Made by a program: the position numbers and the translations under genes
Part shown: piece after piece, positions 37,878 to 46,581 of the stretch
Layout: each line of letters opens with the position of its first letter
Numbering within the stretch: position 1 is the stretch's first letter
Assembly: GCF_011493005.1 (NCBI RefSeq)
Contig: NZ_CP049157.1
Coordinates: 124,001-188,000 of the forward strand
Length of the DNA: 64,000 nt
Direction of reading: 5' to 3'
Source: Caballeronia sp. SBC1
GTDB taxonomy: Bacteria > Pseudomonadota > Gammaproteobacteria > Burkholderiales > Burkholderiaceae
The notes under the pieces: model-generated
What the model was told of the DNA's origin: nothing
What the model saw: only the letters and a program-made list of their open reading frames with translations
Databases searched by the model: none

Positions 37878-38978
37878 TCAGTACCCCGCAGCCGCGGCGC
37901 TCGGCTCGCCCTGCGAATCCCGTTTGAGTTCAGCATCGCGGGCGGCAAAATGCGGCATCACTTCATCGATAAAGAGGCGCAGCGTCTTGACCTGCAGCTC
38001 GAACGGCAGATTGAACGAGAGGCCCAGGCAGTATTGATCGACGCCCTGGTCCTCGTAAATCTGCAGCTTCCTGATCACTTCGTCCGGCGTGCCGAACATC
38101 AGGTTGTCGCGAATGTTGACGGGGTCGTAGTTGGCGCGATTTGCCACTGTTTCGTAAGGCACGGGCTCAGGGAAACCGTCGGTGACGGTGCCAATGTTCT
38201 GCATCAGGTTCTCGAAGGTGCGGCCGTAATCCACGCTGTGTCGCACAGCGGTTTGCCAGTCATCAGGGCGATCGTATACGCAGGTGCGCCGCTGCATCAT
38301 GAAGCGCGGGCGCGCACGCTCGGGATGGTCGGCCACCGCCTTGCGGAATTTTTCGCCGAGCACCACGACTTCAGCCGGTGGCGCGGACAACGGTGTAGAC
38401 AAGATGTTCGCACCAATACCCACGGCCCAGTCGAAACTGCCGGGGTCACGCGTGGCAACCCAAATAGGCGGATGCGGCTGCTGCAATGGCTTGGGCACGG
38501 ACGTCGCAAGCGGAAATTTCCAGTAGTGGCCATCATGCGCATAATCGCCGGCCCAGAGCTTCTGCACGGCCGGCACGAGCTCCTTCATATACCCTACGCC
38601 CTCCTGCTGAGGAATGCCGCCGGCCATGCGATCGAACTCGTACTGGTACGCACCGCGCGCAATCCCGAATTCGAGGCGTCCACCGGTCAGGTGATCGCAC
38701 ATGGCGGCTTCGCCTGCGAGCCGGATAGGGGACCAGTACGGCGCAACCAGCGTCGCCGTTCCGAGTCTGATGCGCTGCGTGTGCTGAGACAGCCAAGTCA
38801 GGATAGCGAACGGATTAGGCGAAACGGTGCATTCAATGGTGTGATGCTCGGCGGTCCAGAGCGTCTCGAACCCGCCTTCATCGGCTATGCGCGCCAGCGC
38901 AAGCATATTGGACATGGCGGTCGACATTGAATCCGTCGGCGAAAACCGCTCCATGCTGATTGAGATGGCAAATTTCAT
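37878..38978 (-). CDS. LLM-class flavin-dependent monooxygenase (bacterial luciferase-like)
   Basis: The 366-residue TIM-barrel flavoprotein carries LARIADEGGFETLWTAEHHTIE, RIRLGTATLVAPYWSPIRLAGEAAMCDHLTGGRLEFGIARG and a C-terminal FGTPDEVIRKLQIYEDQGVDQ, all standard for luciferase-like monooxygenases (the long stretch given here is read as adjoining blocks). Such enzymes use FMNH2 supplied by a separate reductase; one is encoded upstream at 40548. In this operon it is the probable oxygenase that opens the ring or cleaves a C-N bond of the imported substrate. Confidence 0.92.
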   Translation of the reverse strand: MKFAISISMERFSPTDSMSTAMSNMLALARIADEGGFETLWTAEHHTIECTVSPNPFAILTWLSQHTQRIRLGTATLVAPYWSPIRLAGEAAMCDHLTGGRLEFGIARGAYQYEFDRMAGGIPQQEGVGYMKELVPAVQKLWAGDYAHDGHYWKFPLATSVPKPLQQPHPPIWVATRDPGSFDWAVGIGANILSTPLSAPPAEVVVLGEKFRKAVADHPERARPRFMMQRRTCVYDRPDDWQTAVRHSVDYGRTFENLMQNIGTVTDGFPEPVPYETVANRANYDPVNIRDNLMFGTPDEVIRKLQIYEDQGVDQYCLGLSFNLPFELQVKTLRLFIDEVMPHFAARDAELKRDSQGEPSAAAAGY

Positions 38979-39019
38979 AATGGGTCTCTTGGCTTGGTTT
39001 TTTTGGCGAGGCGCGTGGC

Positions 39020-40531
39020 TTAGCGCAAACGAATAACGAACGGGTCTTGCATGGCGCCCGAGTAGTCGATCACGACGTTCTTCAGGCGCGAGAATTCACG
39101 CATCACTTCGAAGCCGCCACGACGCCCGTAACCGCTTCGCTTGGTGCCGCCGTTCGCGGACATATAAGCCGCCGAGCGATACGTGTTGACCCAGACCGTG
39201 CCCGCTTCAATGTCGCGTGCAAAGCGCAGCGCGCGGTCGATGTTCTGGGTCCAGATGCCCGCGGCCAAGCCGTATTCGGTATCGTTCGCGAGCGCGATGA
39301 GTTCCTCTTCCGTGTCGAACGGAACCACGCCCACAACCGGTCCGAAAATCTCCTCCTGCATGAAGCGCATCTCATTGCGAGCCTGCGTCATCACGGTCGG
39401 CTCGAAGTACCAGCCACGCGATAGCGCCGAGTCCTTCGGCTGGCCCCCGCCTATCGCGATCTTCGCGCCCTCGTTCACACCGGACGCAACGTAACCCACT
39501 ACCTTATCGAGTTGACTGGCGAGGGCGAGCGGCCCGATATCCGTGTCGTCGGCCATTGGATGCCCTACCTTGACACGACGCGTACGCTCGACCAACGCCT
39601 CAACAAAGCGCTCATAGACTGGTGCTTCGACGAAACAGCGGGAACCCGCCACACAGGTTTGCCCGGCCGCCGCGAAGATGCCCGACACCACGCCGTTGAC
39701 CGCGCGCTCCACATCGACATCCGAGAACACAACGTGCGGCGACTTGCCTCCCAGTTCCATCTGGCAGGGGACAAGATTTTCTGCCGCGTTGCCGGCGATC
39801 TTGCGACCGGTCACCGTGCTGCCGGTGAAGACGAATTTGGCGATGCCAGGATGGCGCGTGAGCGCATCGCCGGTGGTCATACCGTCGCCGGTGACCACGT
39901 TGAACACGCCCGGCGGAAACCCCGCCTCGATCGCCAGTTCAGCGAGCGCGAGCGTCGAAGCCGTCGCGTGTTCCGAAGGCTTTACGACTACTGTATTGCC
40001 TATCGCGAGACACGGCGCGAGCGTACCCGTCAGCATCATCAGCGGCGAATTCCACGGGATGATCATCCCCACCACGCCTATCGGTTCACGCAAATTGAAA
40101 TTCAGCGTGTCGAGCTTGTTGACGGGAATCGTGTCGCCCTGAAGCTTGTCGGCCATCCCGGCGAAGTACAGATACGAGTCAGGGATAGCCCGCATCTGGG
40201 CACGCATTTCCTTGATGAGCTTGCCGTTGTCGCGGCATTCGATCAGCGCCAGTTCGTCCGCATTTGCGAGGACGAGATCTGCGAGACGGCGCACCAGTTT
40301 GCCGCGATCGGTTTGCGTGATCCGACGCCACGCCGGATTCTTCAGCGCCGCTTGCGCCGAACGCACGGCGGCGTCCACGTCCTCGGCATTCGCCTGCGCA
40401 AACTCATACCAGGGCTCGCCCGTCGTGGGGTCATAACTCGATACATACTGGCCGCTGCGTGGAGGTGTGAACTCTCCATGGATGAATAGATTCTGTCTCG
40501 ACCCTTGCAAACTTTCGACTGTCGTTTTCAT
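39020..40531 (-). CDS. Aldehyde dehydrogenase family protein
   Basis: The 503-residue NAD(P)-dependent dehydrogenase has the nucleotide fold motif FTGSTVTGRKIA, the catalytic Glu in MELGGKSP and the catalytic Cys in GQTCVAGSR. A C-terminal RSGYGRRGG is present. It lies between flavin reductase and LLM oxygenase genes, so it should oxidise an aldehyde formed by ring opening. The second of two adjacent ATGs (40531) has ggaaagga at the better distance. Confidence 0.93.
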   Translation of the reverse strand: MKTTVESLQGSRQNLFIHGEFTPPRSGQYVSSYDPTTGEPWYEFAQANAEDVDAAVRSAQAALKNPAWRRITQTDRGKLVRRLADLVLANADELALIECRDNGKLIKEMRAQMRAIPDSYLYFAGMADKLQGDTIPVNKLDTLNFNLREPIGVVGMIIPWNSPLMMLTGTLAPCLAIGNTVVVKPSEHATASTLALAELAIEAGFPPGVFNVVTGDGMTTGDALTRHPGIAKFVFTGSTVTGRKIAGNAAENLVPCQMELGGKSPHVVFSDVDVERAVNGVVSGIFAAAGQTCVAGSRCFVEAPVYERFVEALVERTRRVKVGHPMADDTDIGPLALASQLDKVVGYVASGVNEGAKIAIGGGQPKDSALSRGWYFEPTVMTQARNEMRFMQEEIFGPVVGVVPFDTEEELIALANDTEYGLAAGIWTQNIDRALRFARDIEAGTVWVNTYRSAAYMSANGGTKRSGYGRRGGFEVMREFSRLKNVVIDYSGAMQDPFVIRLR

Positions 40532-40547
40532 CATGTCCTTTCCAAAT

Positions 40548-41540
40548 TCAAGGTTGCGGATGCTGCATCTGCGTGTGCATGTGTGGCTGTGCTGCGCTCA
40601 CCATCGCGACACGGCCGCCGTCGTGTGAATCCATGTAAATGCCGAACCGTCCTCCTGCGCTCTCGGTCACATAGCGCCGCAGCATTCCGCGAATTTCCAT
40701 CGTCGGAATGTCGTCGTACGGAAGCTGGTCGAGCGGGAAGAAACGGAAGTTCCCGGGGATCTCGCAGGCCGCACGCGGCAACGCGAGCCGGGCGCGGTAG
40801 ATCAGGTAACCGGAGTCGCTGCCGGCTGCGTCGAAGACGGAATAGAGGAATGTGTCGTCGGGCAGCAATTCCAGATCGCCTCCTCCTGCAATAGGAAGCC
40901 GGCCATTGACGAGCCGATGTGGCGCGTTGGGTAACGTCCAGCCGTTCTTGCCATCGCTTGCCAGCAGCAGCGACCCTTCTGCCTCGATGAGATAGCCGAC
41001 AATCATGTTGTGCGATGAGAGCCAGCCAGGCGGCAACGGATTCTTGACCTGCGCGTAGCGGCCGCGGCAAAAGCCTAGCGGCGCAGAGGGACTGGTTCCA
41101 AAGGCCTGGACCCGGCCGATGAGAATCGTGTGGTCCCCTGCATCCACCCGGTCATGGACCGTGCAGTCGAACCACGTCAGGCATTCCGTCAGCACCGGGG
41201 CGCCGGTGTGGACGCCGTCGTGGCTGACGGCCGCGAATTTATCGGCGGATTTGGAGGCGAACAGATTGGAGACGTCGGTCTGCGCTTCGTGCAGCAGATT
41301 GACAGCGAAGTGATCGGTGTCCTGAAAGACAGGAAAACTCGAGGCGCCCTTTCCTACGCATACGAGGAGAAGCGGCGGATCGAGCGACACCGACGTGAAC
41401 GAGTTTGCCGTCATCCCGCGCGGGCGGCCTTCGGCGTCGCGGGTCGTGATGACCGTCACCCCCGTCACGAAGGTGCCGAACGCGCGGCGCAAGGCTACCG
41501 GATCAACGGCGACGGGTTTATCTGAAACTTCGGCTTGCAT
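40548..41540 (-). CDS. Flavin reductase with C-terminal Nudix-like domain
   Basis: The first 165 residues are a FMN-binding flavin reductase (RALF-like: FGTFVTGVTVITTRDAEG, GMTANSFTSVSLDPPLLLVCVG, and a closing FCRGRYAQV). The C-terminal 150 residues look like a Nudix fold (LIEAEGSLLLASDGKNGWTLP and FFPLDQLPYDDIPTMEIRGML), though the Nudix box REx2Ex is not intact. It should feed reduced FMN to the LLM monooxygenase of the same operon. The ATG at 41540 is preceded by gaggtgaag. Confidence 0.88.
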   Translation of the reverse strand: MQAEVSDKPVAVDPVALRRAFGTFVTGVTVITTRDAEGRPRGMTANSFTSVSLDPPLLLVCVGKGASSFPVFQDTDHFAVNLLHEAQTDVSNLFASKSADKFAAVSHDGVHTGAPVLTECLTWFDCTVHDRVDAGDHTILIGRVQAFGTSPSAPLGFCRGRYAQVKNPLPPGWLSSHNMIVGYLIEAEGSLLLASDGKNGWTLPNAPHRLVNGRLPIAGGGDLELLPDDTFLYSVFDAAGSDSGYLIYRARLALPRAACEIPGNFRFFPLDQLPYDDIPTMEIRGMLRRYVTESAGGRFGIYMDSHDGGRVAMVSAAQPHMHTQMQHPQP

Positions 41541-41632
41541 GTACTTCACCTCGAACGTCGTTACGTTGAGGTCTAAGTTAAGTCATGCAAAAAACGATTT
41601 CTTCCGCTGGACCGAAGGACATTCGAGGCTAA

Positions 41633-43462
41633 TTAACCTCTCATTCGAGGTATCGACTTTGAGTGCTTCGCGGACGGTATGCTGCTCTCGACCAAGCTGT
41701 GCAGTTGCAACGCAAGTTCGATCGCGAAACGCTGCTCCGGCGTTTCGACCTGGATGCCAAACAGGTCCGAGATGCGCGACAGGCGATACCGCAAGGTCGT
41801 CACGTGAAGGTCCATCGCATCGGCGCAATGCTGACTGCGACAACCCGAGCGGACATAGGCAGCCAGGGTTTCGAGGTAAGCCGACTTGTGCTTCTTGTCG
41901 TGTTCCACTACCCGGCCTATGGCGCCGTCGATAAAGCTGCGCACATCGGCGGAGTCGGCTGCGCCGATCAGCATGGGCAACGGTCCGAAGTCGGGAACCG
42001 TCATCGCGCCCCGTCTGCCGAATGTGCGGGCAACCCGGATCATGCGCCAGCAGCGTTCCCATTCTTTCGCGATCGATTCGAGCCCTTCGCACGTATCGCC
42101 AACCACCACTATGGGTTCACTGCCAAACGAACGGAACAAGGTCTCGGAGACGCGCTGCGCCAATCGTGCGACCCGGTCCATCTCCATGCCCTCTTCCTGC
42201 GGCACGAGACACACCAGCGCCCCACCGACCGTCACGATGTGGACCGCAATATGTTGCTGCGCAGCAAGCAGTTCGACCGCGCGATGACCATCGACAGAAA
42301 GATCCGCAGACGCGTTCGTTCGATCCGGAAAATCGGTCACGAGCATGCGCATGGGGGACGCGAGTGATAGCCCGAGGCGGCGGGCGCGGCGCAGCATATC
42401 CTGCTCGTCGCGCCAGCGCCGCTCGACGATTTCGAAGAACAATTCGGTGAGCGTTCGCGTCTCGAAGCGAAAGCGTATGACGCTGCGCATCAACTGCACG
42501 CTCAGCGCAAACTTCGCACTTTCGATGAGGAGTTTCTGAAGATCGTTCGCGTCGGACTTGTCGAAGGTCAGCAGCGCGCCGACCGCTTCGTCGTCGACCA
42601 TCAGCGATTCTATGCGGGCGTCGAGCGAGAGCCTGTCGCCGAGGTGCAGCGTGATTGTCTCGGCGCGCCGGGTGGTGACAGCGTCGCGGACTTCGCCGAG
42701 AATCTGACGCCCGGTCGCGCCCTCGAGCATGAGCCGCCATGCGGCATCGTCATGAACGCCCGGCACCGGCGATGCGGATGCAAGCAGGCTGCTCGCGAAG
42801 AAATCCAGAACGAGCACAGGCGCCTTAAGAAGATCGCCGAGCATAGCGGTGAGGGTTTCTGTGGAACCACCGGCCAGCACTTCCTGCAACAGCGAACCCT
42901 GAGCGCCGAGCACGTGGCGCAATTGCTCGGCTGCAGCAATCTGCGCGCGATGGCGATGCGCGCGTTCAATCGCAATTGCCCCCAGATGCACAATGATCCC
43001 CATGAATGCGAGGTCATCCGCGGACACGTCCACCACTTTGCGCGACGTGACGGACATGACCATGGGCCGCCCTTCTACATCAACGCTCGCCATGGGATAG
43101 ATGAGTACGGTGCAATAGCCGCGCTCATGTGCTTCAAGCCGATATCCGGGGAATTCCACGGACTCACGCGCGTCGCGGATGTACACAGGCTCGAAGCGCT
43201 GCAGGGCAACAAGCGCAGGACTGGTCGCCAGTTCCCAGCGATCTCCTAGCGGGCGGCGCAGCATGGCGTTGGTCTCGTAACGCGCGGTGACCATCGCGAA
43301 ACCGTGCGCCAGGTCCACGGTCATGATCGAGCCCAGGTCCCACGAGCCATGCCTGCATGCTGCCTGGATAAGATCCCGCAGCAATGTATCAAGGTCGCCG
43401 TCTGAGTTGATTTGGCTCGCGACATCACGTAGCGACACGATTCGCGACAGTTGATCTGGCAT
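41633..43462 (-). CDS. PucR/CdaR-family helix-turn-helix regulator with GAF-like sensor
   Basis: The 609-residue regulator has an N-terminal GAF-like domain (about residues 10-175), a central GGDEF-derived CdaR-type region (about 300-490) and a C-terminal PucR helix-turn-helix (YLETLAAYVRSGCRSQHCAD then LHVTTLRYRLSRISDLFG). It lies directly upstream of the catabolic operon in the same orientation and is divergent from the DUF1185 gene, so it most likely activates both in response to the substrate. Confidence 0.9.
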   Translation of the reverse strand: MPDQLSRIVSLRDVASQINSDGDLDTLLRDLIQAACRHGSWDLGSIMTVDLAHGFAMVTARYETNAMLRRPLGDRWELATSPALVALQRFEPVYIRDARESVEFPGYRLEAHERGYCTVLIYPMASVDVEGRPMVMSVTSRKVVDVSADDLAFMGIIVHLGAIAIERAHRHRAQIAAAEQLRHVLGAQGSLLQEVLAGGSTETLTAMLGDLLKAPVLVLDFFASSLLASASPVPGVHDDAAWRLMLEGATGRQILGEVRDAVTTRRAETITLHLGDRLSLDARIESLMVDDEAVGALLTFDKSDANDLQKLLIESAKFALSVQLMRSVIRFRFETRTLTELFFEIVERRWRDEQDMLRRARRLGLSLASPMRMLVTDFPDRTNASADLSVDGHRAVELLAAQQHIAVHIVTVGGALVCLVPQEEGMEMDRVARLAQRVSETLFRSFGSEPIVVVGDTCEGLESIAKEWERCWRMIRVARTFGRRGAMTVPDFGPLPMLIGAADSADVRSFIDGAIGRVVEHDKKHKSAYLETLAAYVRSGCRSQHCADAMDLHVTTLRYRLSRISDLFGIQVETPEQRFAIELALQLHSLVESSIPSAKHSKSIPRMRG

Positions 43463-43620
43463 ATCAGAGCATCCAAAAGTCTTATTTCAATATACGACAT
43501 AACGTAGCAAAAAATAAAAGATTCATCCGCCGAAGGCGCGGAGGACTCACCCCATTCACATCGTTAGCATTCGGTATAGGACGACGAACCGCTAACCACG
43601 CTAACCAATGGAGTGCGCAA

Positions 43621-44211
43621 ATGGAAACTGGGATTCGCAAGATCGCGACGTTTATTGAAGAGACCGTTATTGAAGGTGGCCGGGCAGCAGAGCGGCCCAT
43701 TACGACGGTGGTCGTTGCAGCAATTGTTCGGAACCCGTGGGCAGGTCGGGGCTTCGTGGAAGACCTCCGGCCGGAGATCCTGCGAATTGCCCCTGTGCTG
43801 GGCGCCGAGTTGACACGCCGGCTTGTGGCCATCATGCCCGCCGATCGCGTCGAGGCGTATGGCAAGGCAGCTACCGTAGGTGTCAACGGTGAAATCGAGC
43901 ACGGCTCGGCACTGATTCATACGCTTCGCTTTGGCAACATGTTCCGCGAGGCGGTCAACGGCACCGCATTTCTCAGCTTCACGAACACACGCTCCGGTCC
44001 CGGCGCACTCATCTCTGTCCCAATGATCCATAAGTCCGAAACGGGCAAGCGGTCGCACTTCATCACGGCGACGTTCCAGGTAGCGGATGCTCCCGGCCCG
44101 GATGAAATCCTGATCGCGATCGCTGCGGCAGATGGCGGCCGCGCTCATCCGCGCATTGCCGATCGCTTTCAGGACATGGCGGAGATGGAGGCTGAAAAAG
44201 CGGGCGCTTGA
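43621..44211 (+). CDS. Amino acid synthesis (DUF1185) family protein
   Basis: The 196-residue protein matches the DUF1185 family: IRKIATFIEETVIEGGR at the start, AAIVRNPWAGRGFVEDL, and a C-terminal GRAHPRIADRFQDMAEME. Members are cytosolic, often sit next to LLM monooxygenases and flavin reductases, and lack a proven reaction. It starts 159 bases from the PucR-like regulator on the opposite strand, sharing its promoter region. Confidence 0.9.
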   Translation: METGIRKIATFIEETVIEGGRAAERPITTVVVAAIVRNPWAGRGFVEDLRPEILRIAPVLGAELTRRLVAIMPADRVEAYGKAATVGVNGEIEHGSALIHTLRFGNMFREAVNGTAFLSFTNTRSGPGALISVPMIHKSETGKRSHFITATFQVADAPGPDEILIAIAAADGGRAHPRIADRFQDMAEMEAEKAGA

Positions 44212-44359
44212 CCAGCAGGATGTGCTGCCGGCCATGACTTGGACCGGCTTGATCCGACCCGACGCTTGACTGAGCCGGACCAAGTCCGCTTGCTGCGGCA
44301 AAGGTGCCTGGCGTTGCTGCGGCGTCAGGCTTCGCCGGACCACAGGAGCGAACGGCCTG

Positions 44360-44390
44360 GGCACTTGCCGCTACTCAGGCGGCAAGTGCC
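44360..44390. terminator. Strong hairpin after the DUF1185 gene
   Basis: GGCACTTGCCGC (44360-44371) pairs perfectly over 12 bp with GCGGCAAGTGCC (44379-44390), with the loop tactcag. There is no long T-run, but gtcttcgtc follows. Two weaker dyads lie just upstream (around 44236-44290 and 44308-44332). It may act as a bidirectional terminator or be a REP-like element. Confidence 0.5.
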
Positions 44391-44520
44391 GTCTTCGTCA
44401 GCTCGTAGCTATGCTCCACATTGTCGCGTAAAGAGATCGCTTACTGCTCTCGCACGCGACGGCTTTGCATGGGCTCTTCACGCTGAATTCGAACTTCACC
44501 TGCATGCCGTTGGAGTTTTC

Positions 44521-45465
44521 ATGTCTGACCCGATCGCTCTGATCAGCAACATACGTTCCGATTACGAAGCAAGCTATCTGTCAGCGCTTGCTTCTGCCAT
44601 GCCTGCTGAAAAAATCTTCCTGTTTCGCCAGATGAGCGCAGACCAGCGCGCGCGGGTTCAGATCGCGATAGTCGCGAACCCCGATCCGGCCGACGTAACC
44701 GCGTTGCCCAATCTGGTCTGGGTGCAAAGCTTATGGGCAGGCGTGGAGCAGCTCGTTACCCGACTGCCGGCCGACGGACCACCGATCGTGCGCATGATCG
44801 ACCCCGAAATGTCCAGGACAATGGCGGAAGCGGTGCTTGCGTGGACGTACTATTTGCAGCGCGACATGCCGGCCTACAAGCGCCAACAGAGGCAGGGGCT
44901 CTGGCACCAGCATGCGTATCGCAAGCCTTCGAGCCTGACCGCCGGAATACTCGGGCTCGGTTCGCTCGGGACGGCGGCAGCCGCTCGCCTCAGAGAAGCA
45001 GGCTTCAAAGTCGCCGGCTGGAGCCGGTCGGCAAAACAGATCCCCGGCGTACAGACGTTTTCAAACGACGACGGGCTTATCACCATGCTGCGCATGAGCG
45101 ATATTGTCGTTTGTCTCGTGCCGCTGACGGCCCAGACGCGAGGCTTGCTGCATGCCGGCCTGCTTGCCCTTATGAAACCGGGAGCGAGTCTCATCAATTT
45201 CGCTCGAGGACCCGTTGTTGTGACGGACGATCTGCTCGATGCGCTCGACAGCGGGCATCTGTCACATGCGGTCCTCGATGTCTTCGATGAAGAACCGCTA
45301 CCATCCCATTCTCGCCTATGGCAACATCCGCAGGTAAGCGTGCTTCCTCATATCTCCGCACCCACCGATTTCGAAACCGCGGCAGCGGTTATCGCGGCGA
45401 ACATTAACGCTTACCGGGAAGACGGAGCTGTGCCTGGCAGCGTGGACCTCATGCTCGGTTACTAA
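44521..45465 (+). CDS. 2-hydroxyacid dehydrogenase, GhrA-like (glyoxylate/hydroxypyruvate reductase A)
   Basis: The 314-residue D-isomer hydroxyacid dehydrogenase has the NAD(P) motif GILGLGSLGTAAAARL, GWSRSAKQ as expected for NADPH preference, LVPLTAQTRGLLH, an active-site Arg in INFARGPVVV, Glu in FDEEPLP and His in LPHISAPTD. GhrA reduces glyoxylate or hydroxypyruvate. The ATG at 44521 gives the family N-terminus; the frame is open upstream. A paralogue lies at 62737. Confidence 0.9.
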   Translation: MSDPIALISNIRSDYEASYLSALASAMPAEKIFLFRQMSADQRARVQIAIVANPDPADVTALPNLVWVQSLWAGVEQLVTRLPADGPPIVRMIDPEMSRTMAEAVLAWTYYLQRDMPAYKRQQRQGLWHQHAYRKPSSLTAGILGLGSLGTAAAARLREAGFKVAGWSRSAKQIPGVQTFSNDDGLITMLRMSDIVVCLVPLTAQTRGLLHAGLLALMKPGASLINFARGPVVVTDDLLDALDSGHLSHAVLDVFDEEPLPSHSRLWQHPQVSVLPHISAPTDFETAAAVIAANINAYREDGAVPGSVDLMLGY

Positions 45466-45487
45466 CGTTGTTCGTGAAGGAGTAGTA

Positions 45488-45646
45488 ATGCGTGCATCAC
45501 CCGTTGCGCCGGCCGTGGCACTCATCGGCCACGATCTCGATCCCAATGGCGGCCACGAACGCGAACGCCTGATCGTGTCATCGAAACACGCCTTGACGCC
45601 CGGCGCGAATAACGCGATCGAGCGCGATAGCCCGGTGGCCGTCTAA
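45488..45646 (+). CDS. Small ORF, 52 residues, between dehydrogenase and Lrp regulator
   Basis: The ORF starts at an ATG with gaaggag seven bases upstream, a near-ideal ribosome binding site, and ends two bases before the Lrp-type gene. The product (beginning MRASPVAPAVALIGHDLD) is not recognised. It could be a leader or small protein co-translated with the regulator, or the remnant of a larger gene. Confidence 0.4.
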   Translation: MRASPVAPAVALIGHDLDPNGGHERERLIVSSKHALTPGANNAIERDSPVAV

Positions 45647-45648
45647 CG

Positions 45649-46119
45649 GTGATCAAGCTCGACCGCTACGACATCGCCATCCTGCGCGTTCTCGCGCGCG
45701 ATGGCCGCATCACGAAATCAAAGCTTGCCGAAGAGGTGAACCTGTCGATTTCACCCACATGGGAACGCGTGCGCAAGCTCGAGGAGAGCGGCGTCATCAA
45801 GGGTTATCGTGCGGAACTCGACTGGGTCGGAAGCGTCAACGCGAGCCGGATCGTGGTGGAAGTCACGCTGGCGCGGCATACAGAGCGAGACATGCGGCGC
45901 TTTGAGGAGGCCATGCAGGCCGCGCCGGAAGTGACGCAGTGCTATGCAACGGGCGGCGGTGTGGATTATGTACTGCATGTGGTGTCACGCGATATCTATC
46001 ACTACCAGCGCTTCATCGACTCCTTGCTGATAGGTGAAATCGGCATCGAACGCTACTTTACTTATATTGTTACCAAGGTCGTGAAGAGCATGCCTGACAG
46101 CGTGCCCGAGTGGGATTGA
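45649..46119 (+). CDS. Lrp/AsnC-family transcriptional regulator
   Basis: The 156-residue regulator has an AsnC helix-turn-helix (LDRYDIAILRVLARDGRITK then LAEEVNLSISPTWERVRKLEES) and a C-terminal RAM effector domain (RIVVEVTLARHTERDMRRFE, VTQCYATGGGVDYVLHV). It starts with GTG. Located between the GhrA-like gene and the second betaine-binding protein, it may control either in response to an amino acid or related ligand. Confidence 0.92.
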   Translation: MIKLDRYDIAILRVLARDGRITKSKLAEEVNLSISPTWERVRKLEESGVIKGYRAELDWVGSVNASRIVVEVTLARHTERDMRRFEEAMQAAPEVTQCYATGGGVDYVLHVVSRDIYHYQRFIDSLLIGEIGIERYFTYIVTKVVKSMPDSVPEWD

Positions 46120-46581
46120 AGAACACTTCGGGGTGGTGTCGGGAAGAAGAATGACCATCGGGCGCAATCGGGCGCATCCCTATCCTCACCACACCGATGA
46201 TGTCCCCCACCCTCCCAAGAAGCCAACGAATGCGCGCTCTGGAAACGCAATAGAGCGTCCCGCAGATCGCACGTCACTCCGCGGATCCCCAACTCATCCG
46301 AGCCAACCAAGCCATCGCTTCGCTGCATTGGAGCCGTAGCTATCACCTGCTGCGCCCTCACCGCATTGCCCCACTGCCCGCAACGAAGCCGTCGGGCCAG
46401 CACCGTCCATTGAACGGTAGGCCATCTTGTCACCACCGTCCTTCCTTTCGGCGGAAGACGCATTTTTTGGCGTCAAGTAACTTGTATCGCATCTGCACGA
46501 CGGCAAAACCGATCATCACTTCGATGAGTCGCCGCAGCGGTAGTACACCAAACCTCAACATCACATAGGGAGACAACGTTC
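46120..46581. other. Intergenic region upstream of the second binding protein
   Basis: Short frames on both strands lack starts or recognisable sequence. The region should hold the promoter of the downstream binding-protein gene; aggga lies about ten bases before its ATG. No palindromic operator stands out. Confidence 0.5.
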
